Shown piece by piece: positions 1 through 8,045 of a stretch of 51,272 nucleotides of DNA; the stretch's first letter is position 1; each line of letters begins with the position of its first letter. The position numbers and the translations under genes were made by a program. The notes under the pieces were generated by a model. It saw nothing but the letters and a program-made list of their open reading frames with translations. It made no database searches and had not been told where the DNA came from. The stretch comes from Pseudomonadota bacterium (GTDB lineage Bacteria > Myxococcota > Polyangia > Polyangiales > Polyangiaceae), in assembly GCA_023419055.1 (NCBI GenBank), contig JAEZYO010000688.1:1-51272 (forward strand), in the 5' to 3' direction.

Positions 1-198
1 AAGGTGAAGCGATAAAAACTGACAAGTATTTTTCAAATCCGGGCAGCACTCTTCGGGTTCGTTGCCTGCGTGCTTACGTCAGGACGCCGTAGTGGGCGGG
101 GTCCGGCGAGAACAGCAGCTCAATGAATATCAAGAAGTATCAATGTAACGCCTGCCGCAATGCCCTCCAGTTTCGCGCAGCCAGGCAGGGGCTGGTGA

Positions 199-1041
199 TT
201 GGCGACCAATAGCGATACGAGCGTATTCATGGAGCCGCGACGACGCTCGACGGTCGATCCTGCGCCGGGCCGCGGGCAGTATGACCGCACCCTGAGCCGC
301 GCTCGGCGTCAGGCGGAGCAACGAGAGCGTCTCTTGCTGGCTGCTGCAGAAGCGTTTGCGCTCGACCGTAGAGGCGTAGGGCTGAGCGCGGTGGTGCAGC
401 GCGCGGGTACGGGGAGGAACACGTTCTACGAATACTTCGATGACGTGGAGCACGCGCTTCGCGCGGTGCGGACGCGCGTGGTTGCGCGTCTCGAAGCTGC
501 TCTCACGTCGTCGCTCTCGACGGCGAGAACTCCGGTCGAACGGTTGCGGGTGGTCAGTCGTGCCTACTTCGAGTCGCTTTCGGAGCATCCCTACGAGGCG
601 GCGGTGGGCCTCTGGTGCGAGCGGAACAGCGACGCGCTGAGCCCGGTTGGTCGCGCGTTGAGCCTGGCGTTCACGCGCGCCATGCGGCTCACGCGAGTGC
701 TCTCGCCGGAGGACGAGCTCAGAGCGCTCTCGGTTGCTGCATCAGCGGAGGCCCTCTTTGCGGAGTGTGTGCTCGAGCCGCTGCTGAAGAGCACGCGAGC
801 CAACCGAGCCAACGAGGACGCTCCTGCGAGGGGTGATGAATCAAACGAAGGTGGTGCAACTTCGAATGCGCGAGGTGCAACCTCGGATGCGCGAGGTGCA
901 ACCTCGAATGCGCGAGGTGCAACCTCGAATGCGCGAGGTGCAACCTCGAATGCACGAGGTGCAACCTCGAATGCACGAGGTGCAACCTCGAATGCACCGG
1001 TCGAAGTGCTGGTCGATCTCGCCGTGCGTGTCCTCCGCTGA
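199..1041 (+). CDS. TetR-type transcriptional regulator with repetitive C-terminus
   Basis: Likely a one-component DNA-binding repressor. The N-terminal part has the TetR layout: a basic lead, then a helix-turn-helix around residues 30-75 ending in NTFYEYFDD, the usual recognition-helix signature (normally TFYxYFxxK). Residues 80-210 are helical and match the ligand-binding half only in general character. Residues about 220-270 are at least seven copies of a 7-residue unit (GATSNAR), encoded by a 21-bp DNA repeat; this tail is not part of the family fold. The longest frame opens at a TTG (199); an ATG at 229 is an equally good start and leaves the HTH intact. No neighbour suggests the ligand or target. 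The family call rests on the HTH only. Confidence 0.75.
   Translation: MATNSDTSVFMEPRRRSTVDPAPGRGQYDRTLSRARRQAEQRERLLLAAAEAFALDRRGVGLSAVVQRAGTGRNTFYEYFDDVEHALRAVRTRVVARLEAALTSSLSTARTPVERLRVVSRAYFESLSEHPYEAAVGLWCERNSDALSPVGRALSLAFTRAMRLTRVLSPEDELRALSVAASAEALFAECVLEPLLKSTRANRANEDAPARGDESNEGGATSNARGATSDARGATSNARGATSNARGATSNARGATSNARGATSNAPVEVLVDLAVRVLR
851..996 (+). repeat. 21-bp tandem repeat with an internal palindrome
   Basis: About seven head-to-tail copies of a 21-bp unit lie inside the 3' end of the TetR gene. Each unit contains CGAGGT-GCA-ACCTCG, a perfect 6-bp inverted repeat. The junction between units (ACCTCG-AATGCG-CGAGGT) is also an inverted repeat, so the array can pair in two registers. 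Copies differ at few positions (cgaggt or acgaggt; gaat or ggat). Because 21 is divisible by three, all six frames stay open through it, which creates long shadow reading frames on both strands. Confidence 0.9.
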
Positions 1042-1415
1042 CTCCGCGGTCGACCCACCTCGTCGTGGCGAGTGAGACGAATGAGATCGGGACCCGCGGA
1101 CCGAGTCCGGTGCAGAGAGAGGGCGAGTGGCAAGACGACCGTGATCGGGGACCGCGGGCGAGGAGCCACCTCGAATGCGAGGAGCGAGCTGGATTGACTC
1201 AGCGGTCGAGCCTCCTCGTCGTTCGGCGGTCGGGGAATCAGTCGCGGCAGCAAAGCGACCAGAGGCAGAGGGTGAGGCGTGACCCCCGCCGCCGGCACTA
1301 AAGGGAGAATCCAAGAAGCGAAGAATCCAAAGAACCGAGGCACGCCTGCCAATTCAAGAGCCGAGGCAAGCCTGCACCAAGGACGAAGAATCAACGCCGA
1401 GGCGCGCCCGCCTGG
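1042..1415. other. Gene-free stretch with decayed repeats
   Basis: No convincing gene on either strand. It holds imperfect direct repeats. Positions 1039-1066 (spanning the TetR stop codon) and 1195-1222 agree at 25 of 28 bases. Positions 1084-1098 and 1143-1157 are near-identical. At 1171-1183 there is a single palindromic relic (CCTCG-AATG-CGAGG) of the 21-bp unit found in the upstream gene. Around 1336, 1362 and 1398 a CGAGGC-containing motif recurs three times. This looks like an old duplication of the TetR gene's 3' end. Confidence 0.6.
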
Positions 1416-1586
1416 GTGGCGCTGTGTCTCGTCTCAGCCTGCGAAATCCAAAGGAGTTGTGCGAGTCTTGTGGACAAGCTGGCGAGCCTGCCCAACGAGC
1501 CTCGCAGCGGGCCAGGTGACTTCGAACGCGTGTCCGAAATCGACGAGCTGTGCCGCGCGCGTGTTTCCATCGCCCAAGGTCGGTGA
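1416..1586 (+). CDS. Possible small lipoprotein (56 aa)
   Basis: An in-frame GTG opens a 56-codon frame ending at TGA 1584-1586, just upstream of the zapA start. The predicted N-terminus is hydrophobic and ends in a lipobox-like VSAC (residues about 7-10), followed by a short polar sequence with two more cysteines and the segment DFERVSEIDELCRAR. The signal sequence is very short and lacks a basic n-region, and no good Shine-Dalgarno precedes the GTG, so the true start may be elsewhere in the longer open frame. Position and lipobox are the only support; it may be non-coding. Confidence 0.3.
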   Translation: MALCLVSACEIQRSCASLVDKLASLPNEPRSGPGDFERVSEIDELCRARVSIAQGR

Positions 1587-1601
1587 TAGCGTACCGCCCA
1601 G

Positions 1602-1937
1602 ATGAGCGGCACTCCCGTCGAGCTCAAGGTCGGTGGCCAAGTCTACCGGGTCGTCGCGTCTTCCGAAGAAGCAGAGCTCAAACGGCTCGCCGAGATCGTG
1701 GACACGCGTTTGCGTTCACTCGCCTCTCCGGGACGTCAGGTGTCGCCGCAGATGATGCTGCTCGCCGCGCTCGCGCTCGCGCACGATCTCGAAGAGGAGC
1801 GGGCTCGGCGCGTGCGCGTGGAGAGCCGCGCGAAGGAGATGCTCGCGTCGGTGCTCGAGCGTATCGACGCCGTGCTCGAGGGCACGCCTGCGACGGAGCA
1901 CGAGAGCGAAGCGGTCGAAGAGCCGCAGCTCACCTGA
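1602..1937 (+). CDS. zapA: Cell division protein ZapA
   Basis: ZapA binds FtsZ and bundles its protofilaments at the division ring. The 111-residue product has the usual size and order: a short beta-rich N-terminal domain (VELKVGGQVYRV, then a helix with EEAELKRLAEIVDTRL), followed by a long helix for dimerisation (MMLLAALALAHDLEEER). The last 20 residues are acidic and variable, as is common. It starts at an ATG. The next gene is convergent and only a few bases away, so no 6S RNA gene fits downstream. Confidence 0.85.
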   Translation: MSGTPVELKVGGQVYRVVASSEEAELKRLAEIVDTRLRSLASPGRQVSPQMMLLAALALAHDLEEERARRVRVESRAKEMLASVLERIDAVLEGTPATEHESEAVEEPQLT

Positions 1938-1941
1938 GCCG

Positions 1942-2526
1942 CTAGTCGAAGGCTTGGTAAGCGAGCAAGAAGGGCAGCGCGAGAACGAGCCCGTCGATCT
2001 GGGCCGCGATGACGAATTGGTTCGCCGAGCGCGCGCCGAGGTCGCGCTGAAATCCGAGCAAGAGTCCCGCGCTGAGCGAGTAGAGCGCGTGGAAGTTGTA
2101 GGTGCGCGGACCGAAGAAGAGCCAGCCCTCGAGCGCGGGCGCCTCGAGCTCGTGACCCCCCGCGCCGCCCGAAAGAATGAGGGGGAAGTCGCCCGTCACC
2201 GGGACGAGCCAGCTGAGCCCCGCTCCGTAGCGAGCGTCCCAGAAGCCCGCGCTCGTGACGTGCACGTAGGGTCCGAGCGCGAAATCGCTGTTCCGCGCGC
2301 GGCCGAAGAGCACGTCCGCGCGAAGGCCGTTGCACCACGCCGAATCGCTCCAGAGCGAGTGCGGCTCTCCGTGGCCGCAGAGTCCCGTGACGAACGCGGT
2401 GTTGATCTGCGGTCGAGGACTCGGACCCGTGAAGCTCTCCGAATCGAGCGCGCGCTCCTCGCCGAAAGACGAGCACGGCGCGAGCAGGAGCGAGAGGGCG
2501 AGCGCGCTCGTGGCGCGTCCCTTCAT
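1942..2526 (-). CDS. Exported protein, probably outer-membrane associated (194 aa)
   Basis: Not recognised as a named family. The first 22 residues form a signal peptide (basic MKGR, hydrophobic core, then SSFGEE). The rest alternates glycine/aromatic-rich strands (GPYVHVTS, GAGLSWLVP) and hydrophobic stretches, consistent with a small beta-barrel. Two cysteines near residues 50-70 could form a disulfide. Its ATG overlaps the stop of the upstream lipoprotein gene (ATGA, 2523-2526), so the two are probably translated together. Confidence 0.65.
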   Translation of the reverse strand: MKGRATSALALSLLLAPCSSFGEERALDSESFTGPSPRPQINTAFVTGLCGHGEPHSLWSDSAWCNGLRADVLFGRARNSDFALGPYVHVTSAGFWDARYGAGLSWLVPVTGDFPLILSGGAGGHELEAPALEGWLFFGPRTYNFHALYSLSAGLLLGFQRDLGARSANQFVIAAQIDGLVLALPFLLAYQAFD

Positions 2527-3278
2527 TGTTGGTACGGATTGAGCGCGGGGTCGCGGCAGATGTCCGAAGTCGCCGAGCAGAAGATGCAGCTCACGGCTCG
2601 GTCCTGGCCCGGGAAGCAGCCGAGAGTGCCCTCGGCGTCTTCACCGAGCGCGGACGCGGGGCTTGTCGCGCACAGGTAGTCGGCGCCGGCCGGCAGCGTG
2701 CTGTCGAAGGCCGCCGCCGGGTACGCGATCAGGCACCCGGTGCAGACCTCGATGGGAAAGCGCAGCTCCGCGGATTCGAGCTCCTGACCGCCGAGCGTGG
2801 TGCCGAACACCTTCACGATGGCGACGACCTGCCCTTCCGGAACCTGTGCCCCCGGCGGGACGAGATCCGCGAGGAACCCGCCGTAACCGGGATCCGTGTC
2901 GGCCGCGGGATGAGCGAAGCCGGAGCCCAAGGTCGTAAACTCCGCGATGGTCGCGCCGTTGGCAGTCTCGAGCGTGACCTCGGCGCCTTCGAGGCGGACG
3001 CGCGAGGTCTCCGTTCGAAGCTGGTTGCGCGAGCCGCGCTCGGTGAGCTGATTGCCGACCAGGAGCGGAGCGGAGTACGAGGTGCGGAGCGCGAGGTCGA
3101 GCGTGCCGCTGAAGAGGAAGGGACCTTCCGGGCGGGGATCGACGACGCACTCATTGTCGTCGATGCTGAGGACGCCGATGATGAAGAGCGAGCTCTCGTT
3201 GTCGGCGCACCCGGACACGGCGCCGAGCAGCGCCAGGGACAGGCCGCCGAAAGAAGCGATTTTTGCGATCGCAGACAT
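2523..3278 (-). CDS. Lipoprotein of unknown function (251 aa)
   Basis: The start at 3278 gives a classic lipoprotein signal: MSAIAKIAS, a hydrophobic core, then LLGAVSGC as the lipobox. A GAGGT Shine-Dalgarno sits seven bases upstream of this ATG. The open frame extends further upstream but that part has no signal-peptide logic. The mature protein has several cysteines in its C-terminal half (ACSAT-like clusters; CTGC, CIFCSATSDIC), suggesting disulfide-stabilised loops outside the cytoplasm. No domain recognised. It is translationally coupled to the downstream barrel-like protein, suggesting a shared envelope role. Confidence 0.7.
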   Translation of the reverse strand: MSAIAKIASFGGLSLALLGAVSGCADNESSLFIIGVLSIDDNECVVDPRPEGPFLFSGTLDLALRTSYSAPLLVGNQLTERGSRNQLRTETSRVRLEGAEVTLETANGATIAEFTTLGSGFAHPAADTDPGYGGFLADLVPPGAQVPEGQVVAIVKVFGTTLGGQELESAELRFPIEVCTGCLIAYPAAAFDSTLPAGADYLCATSPASALGEDAEGTLGCFPGQDRAVSCIFCSATSDICRDPALNPYQQ

Positions 3279-3439
3279 GTTGACCTCGCGGGGCCGAGCC
3301 ACACGTCGGGCGCCCGGGAAGGATCTTAGCGAGGTGCTTTCGGCGGCGCCAAGTTCGTGAGTGCGAAAACCTGGCTCATTTATCGAAGTGTGGGCTCGGT
3401 GGGGGAGTTGGCGAGGGGCTCCCACCGCCGACCACCGCT

Positions 3440-5029
3440 TCAGGCGAGCAGCGGGATTTCGGCGCGAAGCTCTTTGAGATCGAGATCTTCGGTGGTCACG
3501 TCGCCGATTTGACGCGCGAATACGAACTTGAGCTTCGAGCCGGCGCGCTTCTTGTCGTGGCCGACGAGCGACGCAGCGGCGCCGAGGGGCTCGCCCGCGA
3601 GATTGACGGGCAAGCCGAGCTTGCCGAGCAAGCTGGTGACGCGCTCTTCGAGGTCCCGGGGAGTCACGCCGCGGCGGGCGCCGAGGCGGAGGGCCGCGAC
3701 CAGTCCGAGGCTGATGGCCTCCCCGTGGGTGTGGCGGGCGAAGCCGCCTTCGAGCTCGATGGCGTGCCCGACCGTATGACCCAGGTTGAGGACTGCGCGC
3801 AGGCCGGTCTCCTTGGCGTCGATGCTCACGATGCGCGCCTTCACGCGCACCGAGCGCCGCACGATCTCCTCGACGAGCTCGCCGTCACGCGCGTTGACGC
3901 GATCGAGCTCTCGCTCGATCAAAAGAAAGAGATCGGGGTCGCCGATGAGCGCGGTCTTGACCACCTCGGCGAGGCCGCTCCGGTAGTTGCGATCCGACTC
4001 GGTCGCCTCGAGCGCGACGTCGCAGATCACCGCGGAAGGCTGCCAGAAGGCGCCGACCGCGTTCTTGGCGGGGCCGAGATCGACGCCGGTCTTGCCGCCG
4101 GTAGAAGCGTCGACCAACGCGAGCAACGTCGTGGGGACGCCGATCCAGCGGATGCCGCGCATGTACGTCGACGCCGCGAACCCCGTCATGTCGGTGACGA
4201 CGCCGCCGCCGAGCCCGACGCACACGCTCTTGCGATCGGCTTCGATGCGCTGGAGCGCGAGCCAGAGCGACTCGATGCTCCGGATGTGCTTCTCGTTCTC
4301 TCCCGGCGGCAACGTGGCCTGATCTGCCGAGATTTTGGCCGCGGCGAGCGCCGCGAGCAGCGGCGAGGCGTGAAGCGGTGCGACGTTTTCGTCGCTCACG
4401 AGCAAGGTCTTGGACGCAGCGCCGACGAGCGCGGGGAGACGCTCGGCCGCGATGTGGCGCCCGACTTCGACCGAGTAGGAGCCCGCGCCAGCGGCCACGG
4501 CGAGCGGGTCGCGGCGCCAGATCGCGATGATCTCGTCGGCGATGGCAGCGACGGCGCGCCCGGAAGTCGAGACGCGAGCGTGCGCCTCGGCGTAGCTCGA
4601 CTCGCGGAGCTCGAGCAGCGCTTCCGCGCGGGCCGCCGGGTTCGAAACGCTGAGGAGCGGGCGGCCGTCGTTCGCGCTCGTGCGGGCGAGGATGTCGGAG
4701 AGCTTGGCCTCCAGGGTGACCACGACGGCGCGATCGAGCGCCGAGAGACGGAGCTCGCGCGAGAGGAGCGCTCCGCCGCCGAGGGCGATCACGGGAGGGC
4801 TCGCGCTCGAGCAGGCCTCGTCGAGCAAGCGTCCGAGCTCCTCGCGCTCGACGGCGCGGAAAGCGGCTTCCCCGTGCTCGGCGAAGTATTGCGCGACGCT
4901 CGTCCCGAAGCGCTGCTCGAGCTTCTGGTCGAGGTCCACGAGTGGGCGCCCGGTGGTTTCGGCGATCCGTTGACCGACGCTGGTCTTACCGGTGCCCATG
5001 AAGCCGTTGAGAAGGAGGGGACGGCGCAT
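3440..5029 (-). CDS. aroKB: Bifunctional shikimate kinase / 3-dehydroquinate synthase
   Basis: Two steps of the chorismate pathway in one 529-residue chain. Residues 1-170 are shikimate kinase: P-loop GFMGTGKTSVG near residue 10, DLD metal/substrate motif, the GGGA loop and the RPLL lid arginine. Residues about 185-529 are 3-dehydroquinate synthase: NAD-binding GGGVVTDMTGF, GVPTTLLA and STGGKTGVD, with the zinc ligands Glu in AEVVKTALIG, His in NLGHTVGHAIE and His in HTHGEAIS all present, so both domains should be active. The start at MRRPLLLNG fits the kinase N-terminus; the longer frame back to 5650 overlaps the DUF167 and dapF genes and is rejected. Such fusions are known from Thermotoga but most bacteria keep aroK and aroB separate. 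Confidence 0.93.
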   Translation of the reverse strand: MRRPLLLNGFMGTGKTSVGQRIAETTGRPLVDLDQKLEQRFGTSVAQYFAEHGEAAFRAVEREELGRLLDEACSSASPPVIALGGGALLSRELRLSALDRAVVVTLEAKLSDILARTSANDGRPLLSVSNPAARAEALLELRESSYAEAHARVSTSGRAVAAIADEIIAIWRRDPLAVAAGAGSYSVEVGRHIAAERLPALVGAASKTLLVSDENVAPLHASPLLAALAAAKISADQATLPPGENEKHIRSIESLWLALQRIEADRKSVCVGLGGGVVTDMTGFAASTYMRGIRWIGVPTTLLALVDASTGGKTGVDLGPAKNAVGAFWQPSAVICDVALEATESDRNYRSGLAEVVKTALIGDPDLFLLIERELDRVNARDGELVEEIVRRSVRVKARIVSIDAKETGLRAVLNLGHTVGHAIELEGGFARHTHGEAISLGLVAALRLGARRGVTPRDLEERVTSLLGKLGLPVNLAGEPLGAAASLVGHDKKRAGSKLKFVFARQIGDVTTEDLDLKELRAEIPLLA

Positions 5030-5119
5030 TGCGGAGACTCTGGGGGGCGAGCCTTGCACGACCCGGAACCGGCGCCAAAGTCTCGGCGAACGGTGGGCGC
5101 GGTCTGCTAGCTTCGAGGG

Positions 5120-5413
5120 GTGGAGAAGCTCGAGCTCCGACCCCTGCCCGATGCCGTGGAGCTTGCGATCTGGGCCAAGCCCCGCGCGAGCAAGAGCCGC
5201 GTGGTTGGAATTCGGGACGGTCGACTCGAGGTGGCGCTGGCGGCGCCGCCGGTCGACGGAGCGGCCAACCAGGAGCTGGTTCGGACCCTGGCCGACCACT
5301 TCGGCGTACCGAGGCGGAGCGTCGAGCTGACGGCGGGGGAGGGGGGGCGAGCCAAGCGCGTGCGTATCGCGGGAATCGACGAAGCAGCCGTTCTCGCCCG
5401 GATCCCGAAGTGA
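5120..5413 (+). CDS. DUF167 / YggU family protein
   Basis: A 97-residue member of the small YggU family of unknown function. The family core is clear: a beta strand IWAKPRASKSRV, then LEVALAAPPVDGAANQEL, which is the conserved PPxxGxAN signature, then a helix with LADHFGVPRRSVEL and the C-terminal KRVRIAGI. The start is a GTG at 5120. It lies divergent from aroKB, with about 90 bp between them, and leads towards dapF. Confidence 0.85.
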   Translation: MEKLELRPLPDAVELAIWAKPRASKSRVVGIRDGRLEVALAAPPVDGAANQELVRTLADHFGVPRRSVELTAGEGGRAKRVRIAGIDEAAVLARIPK

Positions 5414-5460
5414 GGCCACCGGCCGGGTGGCGCAGAGCGCTGGGCGGGCAGTAGATTCGA

Positions 5461-5495
5461 GGTCAGACTCTCCTCCGGCTGGGAGACTTCTGACC
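5461..5495 (+). promoter_or_regulatory. Stem-loop directly upstream of dapF
   Basis: GGTCAGA (5461-5467) pairs with TCTGACC (5489-5495), and inside it TCTCC (5469-5473) pairs with GGAGA (5482-5486), leaving an 8-base loop. The inner 3' arm contains the only GGGAG purine tract before the dapF ATG at 5500, so the hairpin could hide the ribosome-binding site. It could equally be a dyad operator. Seen in sequence; role inferred. Confidence 0.4.
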
Positions 5496-5499
5496 GACC

Positions 5500-6294
5500 A
5501 TGGCTGGGCTTCGCTTCCAAAAGTACGAGGGACTCGGTAACGACTTTCTGGTCGTCGACGGCACCGCAGTGACGGAGGCCGAGGCGCGGCAGCTCTGCGA
5601 TCGGCACTTCGGGGTGGGCGGAGACGGCGTGCTGATCGTCGGAGCGCCACGCACCCCCGGCGCGCGCGCCAGCATGCAGGTCATCAACGCGGACGGCTCG
5701 CGTCCGGAGATGTGCGGCAACGGGTTGCGCTGTGTCGCGCTGCACCTCGCGATCACCGACGGCAGCGACGAGGTTCGCTACGTGCTCGATACGGACGCGG
5801 GTGTCCGAGAGGCGCTCGTGGTGCGGAGCGGCGAGAGCGGCGTCGTCACGCTCGACATGGGGGCGGGGACGCTCGGGCCGGATCACTGCGAGGCGCACGC
5901 GGGGCGCGACTACACGTTTTTGCGCGTTTCCATGGGGAATCCGCACGCCATCGTGTTCGACGCCGGCTTCGACGAGCGCGCGATGGACGAGATTGGGCCG
6001 CGGGTCTCGGCGGCGTCCCCCCAGGGCAGCAACGTCGAGAGCGTGGTCGCTCGTGGGCCTCGCGCGTTCGACGTCATCGTCTGGGAGCGGGGCGTCGGGC
6101 GGACGCTCGCGTGCGGAACGGGCGCGGCGGCGGTCGCCGTGGCGCTCGCGACGAGCGGGCGCGCGCCGTACGGCGAGCCGCTCGAGGTGCGCTTGCCCGG
6201 AGGCCCGCTCGAGCTCGTGGTGAGCGAAGGTTCGCTGCGGGTCTCGCTCAAGGGGCCGGCGCGGCGTGTCTTCTCGGGTCAGGTGTCCGCGTGA
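5500..6294 (+). CDS. dapF: Diaminopimelate epimerase
   Basis: Converts LL- to meso-diaminopimelate, the last-but-one step of lysine synthesis and the source of the peptidoglycan cross-linking residue; cytoplasmic. The 264-residue protein has the two catalytic cysteines in their signatures: MCGNGLRC (Cys72) and ACGTGAAA (Cys205). The N-terminal KYEGLGNDF and the SMGNPHAIVF segment are also typical. Its stop codon overlaps the GTG start of the following receiver protein (GTGA at 6291-6294), so translation of the two is probably linked. Confidence 0.95.
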   Translation: MAGLRFQKYEGLGNDFLVVDGTAVTEAEARQLCDRHFGVGGDGVLIVGAPRTPGARASMQVINADGSRPEMCGNGLRCVALHLAITDGSDEVRYVLDTDAGVREALVVRSGESGVVTLDMGAGTLGPDHCEAHAGRDYTFLRVSMGNPHAIVFDAGFDERAMDEIGPRVSAASPQGSNVESVVARGPRAFDVIVWERGVGRTLACGTGAAAVAVALATSGRAPYGEPLEVRLPGGPLELVVSEGSLRVSLKGPARRVFSGQVSA

Positions 6295-8045
6295 GATCCG
6301 CGCTCGGGGTCGCGCCTCAGGTGCCTCTGAGCGTGATCGCGATTTTGACCGATCCGGACGCGACCGAGCTCATCAGCCGAACCCTGGCTTTTTCGGGGGA
6401 TCAGCTGAGCGTGGCGACGGACCTCGCGGAAGGGCTCACGCGGGTCTCGAACCAGGTCCCCGACGTCGCGCTCGTGGACGTGACCCTGGGCGAGAGCGCG
6501 GGGCTCGCGGTCTTGCATCACATTCGCGCGCTCGCGCCGACCGCGACCGTGTTCGCGCTCACGCGGCCGGATCGGCTCGAGCTCGGCACCCAGGCGCTGG
6601 CCCTCGGCGGCGCCGGCATGCTCGTGCTGCCGCTCGCGGGCGACGACTTGCTGACGGCGCTCTCGGACGTGCGCACGCGCCTCGGTGAGCGAGCGCGGCG
6701 GGTCGAGCTCGAGCGCCTCGCCAACGCGACGCAGCGCGACTTCGAGCTCGTCGCGCGCGTCGCCGAGATTGCGGAAGCGGAGTCCCGAAGAGAGGCCTCG
6801 GTGGCGCTCGGCCGCGTGCTCTCGGAGCTCGGCGGGGCGCGCCGGGTGCTCGTGTATCTCCCGGCGGGCGAGGGGACGCGCGAGCTCATGCGCGCGGCGG
6901 CGCTCGGCGACGGAGCGGACGGGCCCGCCTTCTGCGAGGACATGGAGCTCTTGCAGTTCGCGCACGAGCAAAAGCTCGAGGTGCTGCGCCTCGCGCTCCG
7001 CCGCGAGCTCGGCGCGATCGTGCTCGTGGACGGGCTGCCCGCGGTGGCCTCCGGGCTCGAGCGCGAGATGCTGAGCACCGTGAGCTCTCAGGCGGCCACG
7101 GTGTTCGCGCTCGTCGCGGCGCGCGAGCAATCTCACCGCGGTTCGATGAAAGATCCGCGCTCGAGCGCCTACACGTTCGCGTACTTCGTGGACGTCGCCG
7201 GGCGCGAGATCGACACGGCGCGACGGCACAAGCGCCGCTTCGCGCTCGCCACCATCGGCGTGCACGCGCGCGAAGAGTCGGGAGAGCTCGAGCCGACCAT
7301 CGCGACCGCCGATCGCGTGCTCGCGGCGGTGCGCGACACGGACGTGCTCGCGCGGGTCGACGCGAACGAGTTCTACCTGCTCCTGCCGGAGACCGGCGGG
7401 ATCGGCGCGCACGCCTGCAGGCGCCGCGTGCTCGAGCAGCTCGGCGGCATCGGCAATCAGGGGCCGTACGAGCTCACCATCGGGCTTGCCAGCTACCCGC
7501 ACGACGGCGGCGACCTATCGCGCCTCCTGCGCGTGGCGCGGCACCGAGCCGACGCTTCCCGTGGCTCGGTGATAGCTCAGCTCGACCTTCGCCGCGCGAG
7601 CTTGCCCGAGGTGGTCGATCGCCTGGTTTCGGGAGTGAACCTGCGCCGCGGCTCGGCGGCGGAGCTCCTCGAGGCGCCGCGCTACATCGAGCTTCCGACG
7701 ACGGACGTGCCGGGGCTCGTCGCCTCGGCGCTCCAGGAGGCCGCGCGCGGGGGCACCGCTCACGTGGCGGTCACGAAGCACTCCGGGGTGAGCGTGGGCG
7801 GCGCCCTGCGCTCGGAGCTCCTGCGCGAAGGCGAGGGCACGCTCTTCGAGGCGGTCGACGTGAGCGCGGCGCCGGGCTGCGAAAACCTCGAGATTTTGGC
7901 GATCGTGGCGGAACACGGCACGTACGCGCTGCTCGGGCGCTCGGAGGGCAACGTGGTGCGAGCGGTCCACGCTGCCGATCCATTGCTGGTCGACCTCTTG
8001 TTGACGAAGCTCGGCGAGGCCGGCGGCGTGAGGTTGTTCGACTGA
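6291..8045 (+). CDS. Receiver protein with degenerate GGDEF-like domain
   Basis: A 584-residue signalling protein. Residues 10-125 are a receiver domain (ALVDVTLGES, acceptor Asp63), residues about 140-290 resemble a GAF-type sensory module, and residues about 300-440 have the fold order of a GGDEF domain. There the signature reads DANEF (357-361) instead of GG(D/E)EF, so diguanylate cyclase activity is unlikely; it may bind nucleotide or act as a scaffold. The last 140 residues are unassigned. The GTG start at 6291 overlaps the dapF stop, and its TGA overlaps the next ATG. The longer frame back to 5712 is the shadow of dapF. GAF assignment is tentative. Confidence 0.75.
   Translation: MRSALGVAPQVPLSVIAILTDPDATELISRTLAFSGDQLSVATDLAEGLTRVSNQVPDVALVDVTLGESAGLAVLHHIRALAPTATVFALTRPDRLELGTQALALGGAGMLVLPLAGDDLLTALSDVRTRLGERARRVELERLANATQRDFELVARVAEIAEAESRREASVALGRVLSELGGARRVLVYLPAGEGTRELMRAAALGDGADGPAFCEDMELLQFAHEQKLEVLRLALRRELGAIVLVDGLPAVASGLEREMLSTVSSQAATVFALVAAREQSHRGSMKDPRSSAYTFAYFVDVAGREIDTARRHKRRFALATIGVHAREESGELEPTIATADRVLAAVRDTDVLARVDANEFYLLLPETGGIGAHACRRRVLEQLGGIGNQGPYELTIGLASYPHDGGDLSRLLRVARHRADASRGSVIAQLDLRRASLPEVVDRLVSGVNLRRGSAAELLEAPRYIELPTTDVPGLVASALQEAARGGTAHVAVTKHSGVSVGGALRSELLREGEGTLFEAVDVSAAPGCENLEILAIVAEHGTYALLGRSEGNVVRAVHAADPLLVDLLLTKLGEAGGVRLFD

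Noticed and set aside
123..212. 29-codon frame starting MNIKKYQCNAC, with a CxxC pair
   Set aside because: It overlaps the TetR start, has a single CxxC and no further domain; possibly the stump of a zinc-ribbon gene, but nothing supports expression.
851..996. Repeat array considered as a CRISPR
   Set aside because: Units are contiguous 21-mers with no spacers and are in frame within a gene.
591..1394. Long minus-strand frames with repeated HLVHSRL or AFEVAPR units
   Set aside because: They are shadows of the 21-bp repeat, which keeps every frame open.
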